Shown: positions 25,386 through 34,326, counted from the stretch's first letter. The stretch: DNA of 64,000 nt from Aquibium pacificus (GCF_040839445.1 NZ_JBDPGJ010000001.1:124001-188000); one strand, 5' to 3'. The notes: generated from the sequence alone by a model not told the origin. A program made the numbers and translations.

Positions 25386-26162
25386 TCAGAACTTCAATTG
25401 CTGAATGGTCAGGAGCACGTCGGTGGAGATGCCGAACTCCGTGGGCTGGCCGAAGAGGACGCTGAGGTTCGACACGGAGGACGTGGTCGGATTTTCGATT
25501 TCCCACAGGCTGGTGAAGCGCGTCAGGAACTTGGAGAGCACCTCCGGGTCTTCCAGATCCTCGATGTCGAGCTTTTTCTCGAGGATTTCCACCTGCTTGT
25601 CGATGTCGAGCAGCGCGAAGGAATCCGGCAGCCCGAAGGAGGTGCGAACCACCTTCGCGAGGGCGGTGTCGGCCAGGACGCCGTACATGCTGGTGAGGTC
25701 CGGCGCCTTGCGCTCGAAGTAGAGCGCGAGCCGGACGCCTTCGTTCGTTTCCCCCGCGTCCTGCTCGAGCGTCTGGCGCAAATACTTGTCGACGGTGCCT
25801 TGCCGGGTCCTGTCGAACACCGTCGCGGTCTCGCCGTAGCGCGCGAAATCGAAGGTCTCGGCGAAGTCCTTGTAGCGCTGGTCGCTCAGCGTATTGGCGA
25901 AGCTCTCCGAATCCTCGACGCCTTCCTCGAGCAGCTTGACCATGAACGCCTTGGCATAGGCCATGTCCTCGAGACCGAACGCCTTCATCGCGTAATTGAA
26001 CAGGCGCCGGTCTCCGACGAACTCGTCGATGGATTTCACGTTCTCGATGTTCTCCAGATAATACTCGGTCTCGCGCTGGACGAACGGCTGCGACTCGACC
26101 CTCTCGAGCGAAAGGTCGATGTCGCGCGTGATCGTCAGGTAGCTGGTGTAGGTGCTGACCAA
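25386..26162 (-). CDS. DUF1217 flagellar-cluster protein (Orf22 position)
   Basis: The 258-residue protein has no signal peptide or membrane helix and is predicted mostly helical. Motifs such as RDIDLSLERVESQPFVQRET, NAMKAF-like FNYAMKAFGLEDMAYAKAFM and RTSFGLPDSFALLDIDKQVE are those of the DUF1217 family, repeatedly found in rhizobial flagellar clusters. S. meliloti has such a gene (orf22) between motA and flgF, exactly the position here. It is the first gene of the 14-gene operon. Function is undefined; a structural or export-chaperone role is only a guess. Confidence 0.88.
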   Translation of the reverse strand: MVSTYTSYLTITRDIDLSLERVESQPFVQRETEYYLENIENVKSIDEFVGDRRLFNYAMKAFGLEDMAYAKAFMVKLLEEGVEDSESFANTLSDQRYKDFAETFDFARYGETATVFDRTRQGTVDKYLRQTLEQDAGETNEGVRLALYFERKAPDLTSMYGVLADTALAKVVRTSFGLPDSFALLDIDKQVEILEKKLDIEDLEDPEVLSKFLTRFTSLWEIENPTTSSVSNLSVLFGQPTEFGISTDVLLTIQQLKF

Positions 26163-26317
26163 GTCCGGACTCCGGAGAGATACGAAGCGCCATCCTATGG
26201 TTAATTCCTTGCGCGAACCTTTCCGGCGTCCGGATTTCCGCCGATCGCGCCGCGATCAAGCCTCACACAAGGCACGGCCGGTAATCCTGCTGCGGGCGCA
26301 CTTACGGAGGGGCCGTC
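26163..26317. promoter_or_regulatory. Divergent promoter region, DUF1217/flg-fli operon versus motA operon
   Basis: This 155-bp gap separates the starts of two large divergent flagellar operons and must contain both promoters, the expected sites of VisNR or FtcR control. No confident -35/-10 pair or operator could be picked by eye. The last bases include GGAGGGG, the motA ribosome-binding site. Confidence 0.6.
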
Positions 26318-27190
26318 TTGGGTATTCTGATTGGGCTGGTGGTCACGCTGGGTTGCGTGCTCGGCGGGTTCATGGCCATGGGCGGCCATATAGAGGTTCT
26401 GGTCCAGCCCTGGGAGTTCGTCATCATCGTCGGCGCCGCGCTCGGCATCTTCCTGGTCGGCAATCCGATGCCGACGGTCAAGGACACCGGGAAAGCGCTC
26501 CTCGAAGCCTTCAAGAACTCGGTGCCGGCCGAGGCGGAATACCTCGAGACGCTCGGCGTCCTGCACAGCCTGATGCGGGAACTGAAGACGAAATCCCGCA
26601 GCGAGGTCGAGGGGCATATCGACAACCCCGAGGAATCCGCGATCTTCCAGAGCTATCCGATCGTCCTGAAGAACAAGGATCTGACGCACTTCATCTGCGA
26701 CTATTGCCGCCTGATCATCATCGGAAATGCCCGCTCGCACGAGATCGAGGCGCTGATGGACGAGGAAATCCAGACCATCCGGCAGGACAAGATGAAATCT
26801 TACCATGCTCTGGTGTCGGTCGGCGACGGGCTGCCGGCGATCGGCATCGTGGCGGCGGTGCTCGGCGTCATCAAGGCGATGGGCGCGCTCAACGAATCGC
26901 CCGAAGTGCTCGGCCACCTGATCGGGGCGGCGCTGGTCGGAACCTTCCTCGGCATCTTCCTGTCCTACGGCCTGGTCGGTCCGATCGCGGCGAAGATCAA
27001 GTCCGTTCGCGAAAAGCGCAACCGTCTCTACATCATCGTCAAGCAGACGCTGCTTGCCTACATGAACGGTGCGCTGCCCCAGGTCGCGCTGGAATTCGGC
27101 CGCAAGACCATCTCCGCGCACGACCGCCCGACGATCGACGCTGTCGAGCAGCAGACGCTCAATGCCGGCCACGAAGCAAAGGCCGCGTAA
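26318..27190 (+). CDS. motA: Flagellar stator protein MotA (TTG start)
   Basis: The 290-residue protein has four membrane helices, a large cytoplasmic loop (about 70-165) and the MotA signature after it (LPAIGIVAAVLGVIKAMGAL, with the conserved Pro). It forms the proton channel with MotB and pushes on FliG. The start codon is TTG at 26318, placed 5 nt after GGAGGGG; the resulting N-terminus aligns with the usual rhizobial MotA start, and no ATG is available before the first helix. It is first in motA-fliM-fliN-fliG-flhB-orf. Confidence 0.95.
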   Translation: MGILIGLVVTLGCVLGGFMAMGGHIEVLVQPWEFVIIVGAALGIFLVGNPMPTVKDTGKALLEAFKNSVPAEAEYLETLGVLHSLMRELKTKSRSEVEGHIDNPEESAIFQSYPIVLKNKDLTHFICDYCRLIIIGNARSHEIEALMDEEIQTIRQDKMKSYHALVSVGDGLPAIGIVAAVLGVIKAMGALNESPEVLGHLIGAALVGTFLGIFLSYGLVGPIAAKIKSVREKRNRLYIIVKQTLLAYMNGALPQVALEFGRKTISAHDRPTIDAVEQQTLNAGHEAKAA

Positions 27191-27191
27191 G

Positions 27192-28136
27192 ATGCATGGC
27201 AGCGTCGTCCATGCCGGAGGAAGGACCGCCCTCTCCATCATGGAGCGGCTGGTAGGCGCGACGGGAGAGCCGGAAAAGGTCACGAAATCCGGCCAGATCC
27301 TCGGCGATCAGCTCCTGAAGCCGATGCGCGTGGGCCTGGAGGATGCAGCCAACGAAGCGGTACCGTTCGAACTGGAGAAGGTCGAGGTCGACCGCATCAT
27401 GGAGATCGTCTCGGCGTCGGGTCCGCATGACGCGGTCACGCTGGCGGCCTCCAAGGTCTCCCCCGACGCGCTCCTGATACGCATCGAGGAGCAGGCGGTC
27501 GCGATCATCGTCAACGTCCTGTTCGGCGCGGAGCCGGAGACCGGCGCCGGCCGGCTTGGGCGCGACCTGTCGCCGGTCGAGGTCGAGGTGGCCAATCTCG
27601 TCTGTCGTCTCCTGGCGGCCTCGTTCAACTCAATCAGCCCTCCGGCGCAGCAGTTGAAACTGCCTCTGCCGCCGGTCATTTCCGGAGAAGTCCTGCGTTC
27701 GACCGCGCTGCGCGACGGTCCGGCCGTCCGGATCGACTTCGTCGTCGGCACGGAGCCGGAGACGGGTCGGATATCGCTCTACATACCGCAGCGTGTCCTC
27801 TTGCGGCGCAGCAAGGACGAAACGGCGGAGCCCGAGACTACCGACGCCCAGTCGTCCGAATGGAAGGACCGGTTCAACGAAGAGGTGATGCGCTCCAGGG
27901 TGAAGCTTGAGGCGACGATGCCGGTCGGCAAGATGAGCCTCGGCGCCATCTCGGCACTGCGCGCCGGCCAGGTGATCGAACTCTCCCGCACCGCTCCGAC
28001 CGAAACGTTGCTTTCGGCGAAGAACAAGCTTCTCTTCGTTTGCGAGTTTGGCCGGCTTGAACAAAATTACACGGTCCGAATCAAGGGTCCTGTCGATTCG
28101 GACAAGGACGCTGGCGGCGGACTCCCCTTGCCGTGA
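27192..28136 (+). CDS. fliM: Flagellar motor switch protein FliM
   Basis: The 314-residue product is the middle and C-terminal part of the FliM/CheC-like fold plus a C-terminal SpoA domain (about 220-300, KLEATMPVGKMSLGAISALR). FliM links the C ring to CheY and FliN. The extreme N-terminal CheY-binding peptide of enterobacterial FliM is not obvious, as is common in rhizobia. ATG at 27192 lies 1 nt after the motA stop; the frame is open upstream within motA but unrelated to FliM. Confidence 0.9.
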   Translation: MHGSVVHAGGRTALSIMERLVGATGEPEKVTKSGQILGDQLLKPMRVGLEDAANEAVPFELEKVEVDRIMEIVSASGPHDAVTLAASKVSPDALLIRIEEQAVAIIVNVLFGAEPETGAGRLGRDLSPVEVEVANLVCRLLAASFNSISPPAQQLKLPLPPVISGEVLRSTALRDGPAVRIDFVVGTEPETGRISLYIPQRVLLRRSKDETAEPETTDAQSSEWKDRFNEEVMRSRVKLEATMPVGKMSLGAISALRAGQVIELSRTAPTETLLSAKNKLLFVCEFGRLEQNYTVRIKGPVDSDKDAGGGLPLP

Positions 28137-28173
28137 TGAGTGAGGCAGAGAAGCACCGCATGGAGCAACTGCG

Positions 28174-28581
28174 ATGAAACAGGGCAACGCCCAGGCTGAC
28201 GTGGCCGCAGGCGACGAAGAGGAACTCGATCGCGCCATCGACGAGCTGCGAGGCGTGCTCAGGGAGGATGCGGCGCCCGCCGGCAATGCCGGCTTCGCCA
28301 TGCCGGAAGACGACGACGCGAGCGGCTCGGCGTCCGCGATCATCATGAACATTCCGGTCGACGTGCAGATCGTGCTTGGAAGCACGGAGATGCAGGTGGC
28401 CGACCTTATGGCGCTGAGGAAGGGTGCCACCGTGGCGCTCGACCGGCGCATCGGGGAGCCGGTGGACGTGGTCGTGAACGGGCGCAGGATCGCGCGCGGC
28501 GAGATCACCGTCCTCGAAAGCGACCCCTCCCGGTTCGGCATCAAGCTCACCGAGATCATCACCTCGGCCAAGAAGTCCTGA
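28174..28581 (+). CDS. fliN: Flagellar motor switch protein FliN
   Basis: The 135-residue protein has an acidic N-terminal tail (residues 1-55, rich in Glu, Asp and Ala) and a complete SpoA domain (about 56-131, MNIPVDVQIVLGSTEMQVAD then VALDRRIGEPVDVVVNGRRI). FliN forms the lower part of the C ring and docks the export ATPase complex through FliH. It follows fliM by 37 nt and precedes fliG by 7 nt. Confidence 0.94.
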   Translation: MKQGNAQADVAAGDEEELDRAIDELRGVLREDAAPAGNAGFAMPEDDDASGSASAIIMNIPVDVQIVLGSTEMQVADLMALRKGATVALDRRIGEPVDVVVNGRRIARGEITVLESDPSRFGIKLTEIITSAKKS

Positions 28582-28588
28582 CGGCGCG

Positions 28589-29635
28589 ATGGATTTTGAT
28601 TTCTCCTCTCCTGACCCGGTACCCCGCGGATCGGCCGCCGCGCAGCTGACGAAGGCGCAGAAGGCTGCCGCGATACTCGTGGCGATGGGCAAGCCGGCCG
28701 CCGGTCGGCTGCTCAAGTTCTTCAAGCAGGACGAACTGAGGGCGTTGATCGAGGGCGCCCGCAAGCTGAAGACCATACCGCAGACCGAGCTGGAGAAGAT
28801 CATCGCCGAGTTCGAGGACGAGTTCGCGGAAGGCGCCGGCCTGATGGATTCGGCCGACACGATGGACACCATCCTCAGCGAATCCCTCACGCCGGAAGAA
28901 GTCAGCGCGATCATGAACGACAGCGCCGGCGACAGTTCCGACCAGCCGCCGCCGGTCTGGCCCGCCATCGAGGGACTGGAGCCGGAGCGGGTCGGCGGCT
29001 TCCTCGGCGCGGAGCATCCGCAGACGGCGGCGCTCGTGCTGACGAACCTCACGCCGACCGCCGCCGCCAGGATCCTTCTGACGATGCCCAAGAACCTGCG
29101 CGGCGAGGTCGCCAAGCGCATGGTGACGATCGGCACCGTCAAGCCCGCGGCGCTGAAGATCGTCGAGAACCAGCTCCGGGCGCGGCTTCTCGGCGAAAAC
29201 TCCGCCAAATCGCCCGCCGCCGGTCACGCGCGCGTCGCCACGGTGCTCAACGAGATGGACAAGACCCAGCTCGACGAGATCCTCGCCGACATGGAAAGCG
29301 CCGGCTTCTCGGACGTGAAGGCGATCAAGGCGCAGCTCTTCTCCTTCGAGGACCTGCCGCTTCTGGAGCAGAAGGCGCGGCTCACCCTGTTCGACGGAAT
29401 GTCGACGGAACTCGTGACGCTCGCCTTGAGGAATTCGGACAACGTGCTGCGTGAAGCCGTCCTGGCGGCGCTCGGTGCCCGTTCGCGGCGCATGATCGAG
29501 GCGGAACTGGCCGCTGACCCCGGCAACCTTCAGCCGGCCGCGATCACCCGGGCGCGCCGCGAGATCGCGACCGCCGCGATCAGGCTCGGCAAGGAAGGAC
29601 GCATCCAGCTTCCGTCCACGCAGCAGGCCGCCTGA
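28589..29635 (+). CDS. fliG: Flagellar motor switch protein FliG
   Basis: The 348-residue protein has the three helical FliG domains: an N-terminal FliF-binding domain (QLTKAQKAAAILVAMGKPAA), a middle domain around the EHPQTAALVLTNLTPTAAAR motif (about 145) and a C-terminal torque domain with charged helices (about 240-330, LRNSDNVLREAVLAALGARS). It is the rotor part contacted by MotA. Placement downstream of fliN is standard for rhizobia. Confidence 0.95.
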   Translation: MDFDFSSPDPVPRGSAAAQLTKAQKAAAILVAMGKPAAGRLLKFFKQDELRALIEGARKLKTIPQTELEKIIAEFEDEFAEGAGLMDSADTMDTILSESLTPEEVSAIMNDSAGDSSDQPPPVWPAIEGLEPERVGGFLGAEHPQTAALVLTNLTPTAAARILLTMPKNLRGEVAKRMVTIGTVKPAALKIVENQLRARLLGENSAKSPAAGHARVATVLNEMDKTQLDEILADMESAGFSDVKAIKAQLFSFEDLPLLEQKARLTLFDGMSTELVTLALRNSDNVLREAVLAALGARSRRMIEAELAADPGNLQPAAITRARREIATAAIRLGKEGRIQLPSTQQAA

Positions 29636-29687
29636 CCTCCGGCGGCCGCCAGGCGCCCATCCTCGCAATCCGGGCTGAGAAGCGGCG

Positions 29688-30779
29688 ATGGCCGAAAACA
29701 CCGACAAGGACAGCAAGACAGAAGAGGCGACGGAGAAGAAGCTCCGCGACGCCATGGAGAAGGGCAATCTGCCTTTCTCCCGGGAGGCGCCGATCTTTGC
29801 GTCCTTCCTCGCCTTCGTGACCTTCGCGCTGTTCTTCGCCTACGACGCGATCCTGCACCTGGCGACGTTCCTCGCGACGTTCCTGGAGCGCCCCAACGAG
29901 TGGCGGCTCGAAACCGAGCTTGACGCGATCTCGCTCTACCAGGTCGTCTTCTTCGAGATCGCGCGGGCCATCCTCGTCGTGATGTCGTTGCTGGTCGCCG
30001 CCGCGATCGGCGCATCCGTCTTCCAGAACATTCCCCGTTTCGTCGGCGACCGCATCATGCCGAAGCTGTCGCGGATCTCGCCGCTGGAGGGGTGGAAACG
30101 CATATTCGGCATCAAGGGCTTCGTCGAATTCGCCAAGTCTTTCGGCAAGGTCGTCTTCGCGACCGTGTTCCTGGTCTTCGTCATGAGCGACGTGCATGCG
30201 CGCCTGCTGGCCGGCATGGTCACCAATCCGGTCAGCTTCGGACTGGTGATCCGCGACATCGCGGTCGAACTGATCACCACCGTCGCCTTCGCCATGGCGC
30301 TGATCGCCGGCGCCGACCTCCTGTGGAGCCGCTTCCACTGGCTGCAGGAACTGCGCATGAGCAAGCAGGAGGTGAAGGACGAGCAGAAGCAGGCCGAAGG
30401 CGACCCGATCCTCAAGGCGCGGATGCGCTCCCTGGCGCGCGACCGGGCGCGGCAGCGCATGATGTCGGCCGTACCGCGCGCGACGCTGATCATCGCCAAC
30501 CCGACGCACTACTCGATCGCGCTGCGCTACGTTCGCGAGGAGACCGCAGCCCCCATTGTGGTCGCCAAGGGCCAGGACCTCATTGCCCTGAAGATCCGCG
30601 AGATCGCCGAAGAGAACAACATTCCCGTTTTCGAGGACGTCACGCTCGCCCGCTCCATGTTCAAACAAGTTTCGGTCGATAACATGATCCCACCGCAGTT
30701 CTACCATGCGGTCGCGGAACTCATCCGGATCATCCAGAGCGGCCGAAAAGGCCCGAAGCCAGGCAATTTGAGCACATGA
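29688..30779 (+). CDS. flhB: Flagellar export switch protein FlhB
   Basis: The 363-residue protein has four membrane helices (about 33-52, 85-110, 145-168, 188-212) and a cytoplasmic C-terminal domain with the autocleavage motif NPTH (Asn271-Pro272). Self-cleavage at this site, signalled by FliK, switches export from hook to filament proteins. The flexible N-terminus (SKTEEATEKKLRDAMEKGNL) is the family hallmark. It overlaps the following small gene by four bases. Confidence 0.96.
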   Translation: MAENTDKDSKTEEATEKKLRDAMEKGNLPFSREAPIFASFLAFVTFALFFAYDAILHLATFLATFLERPNEWRLETELDAISLYQVVFFEIARAILVVMSLLVAAAIGASVFQNIPRFVGDRIMPKLSRISPLEGWKRIFGIKGFVEFAKSFGKVVFATVFLVFVMSDVHARLLAGMVTNPVSFGLVIRDIAVELITTVAFAMALIAGADLLWSRFHWLQELRMSKQEVKDEQKQAEGDPILKARMRSLARDRARQRMMSAVPRATLIIANPTHYSIALRYVREETAAPIVVAKGQDLIALKIREIAEENNIPVFEDVTLARSMFKQVSVDNMIPPQFYHAVAELIRIIQSGRKGPKPGNLST

Positions 30780-31210
30780 ATCGGCAGCCGCATTCTTCCG
30801 CACGCGAGATCATCGTTGCCAAGGCGATCCAGGAGGTCGTTTCCGAACTCCGGATGATCGACGTGGCCGATTATGTCGCGTTCATCCGGCTGGAGCAGCA
30901 TGCGAACCTGGCCGACATCGTCGATTCGGCGTCCGAGCTCTTTTTCATGCCGGGGACGGTGCTGTTCGGCAATGGCGGCGACGTCAATCTCGGCTGGAGC
31001 GGCGAGCCGGTGATCACGCTCGACCTCCAGTTGAAGCCGATCGGAGCGACCGTCTATTTCGCGCTGCGCCTGACGGCGCTCAAGGCGAGCGTCGAGGTGA
31101 GCTACGTTTCCTTCGACGATCCCTCGCCGGATCCGGCGGTGAACACGCGATTTCTGGCGACGTCGCTGGAGAACTCCCGCATCCGCAAGACCGAGCCGCT
31201 GGGGTTCTGA
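30776..31210 (+). CDS. Uncharacterised small protein coupled to flhB
   Basis: The 144-residue product has no signal peptide or membrane helix and no recognised domain. The N-terminus is helical (AREIIVAKAIQEVVSELRMI) and the C-terminal half looks beta-rich (GGDVNLGWSGEPVITLDLQL). It is translationally coupled to flhB by an ATGA overlap and is the last gene of the motA operon, so an association with the export apparatus or motor is likely but unproven. A hairpin immediately after its stop may end the operon. Confidence 0.82.
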   Translation: MNRQPHSSAREIIVAKAIQEVVSELRMIDVADYVAFIRLEQHANLADIVDSASELFFMPGTVLFGNGGDVNLGWSGEPVITLDLQLKPIGATVYFALRLTALKASVEVSYVSFDDPSPDPAVNTRFLATSLENSRIRKTEPLGF

Positions 31211-31229
31211 AACGGAAGCCCGTCCGTTT
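31210..31229 (+). terminator. Possible terminator at the end of the motA-flhB operon
   Basis: A 7-bp stem (31210-31216 with 31223-31229) and 6-nt loop starts at the last base of the flhB-coupled gene and runs into TTTCGT. It lies between convergent transcription units (this operon and visR), where a shared terminator is expected. The T-run is short, so efficiency is uncertain. Confidence 0.45.
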
Positions 31230-31239
31230 CGTCCCTAGA

Positions 31240-31995
31240 TCAATCGATCAGACCGAGGCGCAGCGCCTTCGCCACCGCGTGCATGCGGTTGACGGCGTTG
31301 AGCTTCTGGGATGTCGCGGAAAGGTACTGGTTGGCGGTGTGCACCGACAGTCCGAGCCGCCGCGCGATCTCCTCGCTCGTCTTCCCCTCGGCGGTCAGGC
31401 GCAGGCACTGGATCTCGCGCGCCGACATGGCGGGCACTTCGCCCGTCTGCGCCAGCAGCATGCGGGCCACCGTACCGAACAGCGTCAGCGCCCTGATGTG
31501 AAGATCGCACAGCACGGCGTCGTCGACGGCGATCTCGGCGCCGGCGAGCACGACGAAACCCTGAGAACCGCCATCGGCGAAGACCGGCAGGGCAAGCCCC
31601 GGCAGTCCCGGCGTGAGGGGTTGCGTCTCGCTGCCGATCGCCAGCAGCGGAAAGGCCGGGCAACGTCCAGTGGCGGTCTCGCAGCGCCACCAGAACGGCG
31701 TCATCGACCGGCCGGCGCCGCCGAGCCATTTCGATCCGCGCTCGCCGCAGATGATCTGCGACAGTTCGGACGATCGCGGGAATTTACGGTCGAAGCAGAG
31801 GGCCATTCCCGGCCGCGCGGTGGTGCGCGAAAGCAGGAAGACCGCGTAGTACGATGCACCCGCGTCGACCGCCATGCGGCGCACCTGGCGCACCGCATCG
31901 AGCAGGAAGCCGACGTTCTCGTGCGTGGCGTCGAGACCCTTCGCGGCGAATTCCGACCAATCCGCGATCGCCTGTCTTTCGGAAGCGGTCTGCAT
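31240..31995 (-). CDS. visR: LuxR-family master motility regulator VisR
   Basis: The 251-residue protein has an N-terminal autoinducer/ligand-binding-like domain and a C-terminal LuxR helix-turn-helix (about 180-245, MSAREIQCLRLTAEGKTSEE then LGLSVHTANQYLSATSQKLN). In S. meliloti VisN and VisR act as a heterodimer at the top of the flagellar hierarchy and activate rem. The ATG at 31995 starts 5 nt after the visN stop; the open frame further upstream is a visN shadow. The pair faces the end of the flhB operon as in S. meliloti. Confidence 0.93.
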   Translation of the reverse strand: MQTASERQAIADWSEFAAKGLDATHENVGFLLDAVRQVRRMAVDAGASYYAVFLLSRTTARPGMALCFDRKFPRSSELSQIICGERGSKWLGGAGRSMTPFWWRCETATGRCPAFPLLAIGSETQPLTPGLPGLALPVFADGGSQGFVVLAGAEIAVDDAVLCDLHIRALTLFGTVARMLLAQTGEVPAMSAREIQCLRLTAEGKTSEEIARRLGLSVHTANQYLSATSQKLNAVNRMHAVAKALRLGLID

Positions 31996-32000
31996 GACTG

Positions 32001-32717
32001 TCAGATTGCCCCGGTCCTGATCGCGGTGGCGATCGCCATGGCGCGATTGCTCGCGCCGAATTTCTGGATGGCGTTCGCCAGATAGCTGTTCACGGTGTTC
32101 GATGTCACGCCGAGGATGACGGCGACTTCGCCCGTCGTCTTGCCTTCGGAGACCCAGTAGAGGCATTCCCGCTCTCTCTCGGAGAGCGCTTCGGCGGCGG
32201 CTTCGCCGAGAAGGTCGGGCGGAAGCCGTCCCAGGAGATAGCAGCAGGCGAGACGGGCGGCGGGAAGCATCCCGATCCGGATCGCGCCCACCTCGCCAGA
32301 CGACAGGAGGACATGGCAGCGCCGCGTCCCTCCGTGCAGCGCCAGCGCATAGAGTTCGGCGTGACCGTGTCGCTTCACCAGTGCGCGGACCTGGCGCGGA
32401 TCCACCCTGTGTCCGTTGTCGCGGAGATCCTTCCGGGCCGGCGCGGGCGCCCGCGCGTCCAGCGCGGCGCTTTCGAGGTCGGCCAGGCGGGCCAGCGCAG
32501 TCTCGCCAACGAGATGGACGGTGTCGTAGATCCAGTTGCTTGCCACGACCCAGGGCTGGCTGCCGCCGTGTTGATGGCGCTCGGCGAGCAGGAGGTAGTG
32601 GGAGGCGCCCGCTTCGGTGGCGATGCCTTCAAGGCACAGGGAAAGCTGTTCGCGGCTCTCAACCTTCGCGATCGCGGCGAGTGTCTGCCGGGACAGCGTC
32701 GGCCGCGCGACGGTCAT
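32001..32717 (-). CDS. visN: LuxR-family master motility regulator VisN
   Basis: The 238-residue protein pairs an N-terminal ligand-binding-like domain (TLAAIAKVESREQLSLCLEG) with a C-terminal LuxR helix-turn-helix (about 165-235, LSERERECLYWVSEGKTTGE then LGVTSNTVNSYLANAIQKFG). It is the VisR partner and lies just upstream of it. The ATG at 32717 has GGAG about 7 nt upstream and gives the normal N-terminus; an in-frame ATG at 32810 lacks support. In S. meliloti fliF lies next to visN, but here a sugar-transport locus does. Confidence 0.92.
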   Translation of the reverse strand: MTVARPTLSRQTLAAIAKVESREQLSLCLEGIATEAGASHYLLLAERHQHGGSQPWVVASNWIYDTVHLVGETALARLADLESAALDARAPAPARKDLRDNGHRVDPRQVRALVKRHGHAELYALALHGGTRRCHVLLSSGEVGAIRIGMLPAARLACCYLLGRLPPDLLGEAAAEALSERERECLYWVSEGKTTGEVAVILGVTSNTVNSYLANAIQKFGASNRAMAIATAIRTGAI

Positions 32718-32923
32718 TGCCGCTCCATCCCTTTCGCATGCCTCCGGGGAGGAGACAGGCTGAATCCCCCTTCGGCGGCGCGCCTCGTCGGCGCGCCCGT
32801 GATTCGACACGAATCAGTGAACATGCCCAAGGATTTTCATGATGGGCGACTCTGGTCAAGGCATTGCTGCGCGTGTGCGAATCGCGCGCGTCAGGGCGGT
32901 GTCCCGGAGCGGAAGGTGCTGCC

Positions 32924-33982
32924 TCAGGGGATCGCGGGATTGCGGCAGGAAACGATCGGCGGAGGTGCCGCCAGGCTCTGCAACTTGTCCACGCTTTTCC
33001 CCGCGATCTGGCCCATGACCGCCTTGGCGACCTCGCGGCCGGCGAGCCGGAAGCTCTCCTGGCAGACATAGAGTTCCGGCCGGAACAGCCGCAGCAGTTT
33101 CGAGGACTGCTTGGAGACGACGTCGACGTCCTGTCCCAGCTTCAGCCCCGCTTCCTCGATGCCGGCCACGAGCGCGAAGGTCGCCCCGCCGCTCGAGACG
33201 ACGACGCCGTCCGGCCGGTCCTTGCGCCGCATCAGGCGGACGGTCTTGGAGCGGATGTCGTCGATGAGGTCGTCGATGGAAACCCCGCTCCAGGCCACTT
33301 CGGTCGCGCCGGCCTCCAGCACGCCTTCCGAAAAGCCTTCGCGGGTATGGGTGTGGTAGGTCAGCCCGACCGGGGGAGGCAGCAGCGCGAGCCGGGTCCT
33401 GCCGAGTTCGACCAGCTTCAGCGCCGCCTCGCGGGCGAAGGCGCGGTTGTCGAAGTCGTGCCAGGCGTGCTCGACCCCGATGTTCGTCCGGCCGTGCGTG
33501 GCGAACGGGAAATGGTGTTCGAGCATGTAGTGGACGCGCGGGTCGTCGGGAAGGGTGCGCGACAGGATGATGCCGTCGGCCGACCCGGTCTCGACGAGGT
33601 AGCGGACGGGGTCCATCGGGTCGTTGCGCCGTGAGTAGGGCGTCACTATCAGATGGTAGGGCGTCTCCGCCACCGTTTCCGAAATGCCGTAGATCATGTC
33701 GGAGACGAAACCCGTCAGATCTTCCTCGGTGTCCAGCACGAGGCTGATGACGTTGGTCTTGCCGGTGCGCAACCGCACGCCGGCGCGGTTGGGCCGGTAG
33801 CCGATCTGCTTGGCGACGAGGCGGACGCGCTTCTTCGTCGCCTCGCCGATCTCGGGGGCGTCTTTCAGCGCCCGCGATACGGTCGTGACGCCAAGGCCTG
33901 TCATGAAGGCGATCGTCTTCAGCGTCGGACGCTCGTCGCGCGGCGACGTTTCCGTGGCGTGGCCTTTCGTGTCGCTGTCCAT
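32924..33982 (-). CDS. LacI-family transcriptional regulator of the adjacent sugar ABC locus
   Basis: The 352-residue protein has an N-terminal LacI helix-turn-helix (about 20-75: PTLKTIAFMTGLGVTTVSRA then GYRPNRAGVRLRTGKTNVIS) and a periplasmic-binding-like sugar domain with the usual THGRTNIGVEHAWHDFDNRA stretch. It resembles AglR-type regulators. It is divergent from the transporter operon. A perfect 14-bp palindrome lies 78 bp before its start and a 13/14 match lies at the transporter promoter, so it probably represses both itself and the operon until a sugar binds. ATG at 33982 was chosen for the conserved N-terminus; the frame stays open upstream without conserved sequence. Confidence 0.92.
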   Translation of the reverse strand: MDSDTKGHATETSPRDERPTLKTIAFMTGLGVTTVSRALKDAPEIGEATKKRVRLVAKQIGYRPNRAGVRLRTGKTNVISLVLDTEEDLTGFVSDMIYGISETVAETPYHLIVTPYSRRNDPMDPVRYLVETGSADGIILSRTLPDDPRVHYMLEHHFPFATHGRTNIGVEHAWHDFDNRAFAREAALKLVELGRTRLALLPPPVGLTYHTHTREGFSEGVLEAGATEVAWSGVSIDDLIDDIRSKTVRLMRRKDRPDGVVVSSGGATFALVAGIEEAGLKLGQDVDVVSKQSSKLLRLFRPELYVCQESFRLAGREVAKAVMGQIAGKSVDKLQSLAAPPPIVSCRNPAIP

Positions 33983-34059
33983 GTCTTTCGCCCGCCTTCC
34001 GCACCGCTCTAGGCCAGTCTCTGGCAGCGACGCAAGCGCGATGCATTTCCGACGCATTG

Positions 34060-34073
34060 CTGTAACGTTACAG
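34060..34073. promoter_or_regulatory. LacI-type operator O1
   Basis: The perfect 14-bp palindrome CTGTAACGTTACAG has the central CG typical of LacI-family operators. It lies 78-91 bp upstream of the LacI-family start, where it could control the regulator gene and form a loop with O2. Confidence 0.75.
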
Positions 34074-34292
34074 TTCCTATTGTCGCTGTGCAATGACATC
34101 CGCGGAGATCGGGTCTTCTTGGCACCCCCAGCGGCCGGCCGCCTTGGAGGCCCGTCGCCGCGCACACTGTGCCGGCAATTATCTTGCTCTGCTGCCGCAG
34201 TGCAGCGATTGAATGTTGCAGCGCGGGGCCGCTTTTTGGTGGTCATTAATTTTGGAGCCCGAAAAAAGTTGGCTGTTGAGCGCCGGGGGGCC

Positions 34293-34321
34293 TTGTCGAG
34301 CGGTATCAATTGCCGTATGAA
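34293..34321 (+). promoter_or_regulatory. Candidate sigma70 promoter of the sugar operon
   Basis: TTGTCG (34293-34298) and TATGAA (34316-34321) are separated by exactly 17 bp. Transcription would start near 34328, inside operator O2, leaving a leader of about 30 nt before the binding-protein ATG. Confidence 0.55.
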
Positions 34322-34326
34322 AAAAG

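Noticed and set aside
28136..28177. A 13-codon ORF between fliM and fliN
   Set aside because: It overlaps the fliM stop and fliN start and is out of frame with both; too short and without its own good ribosome-binding site to call a gene.
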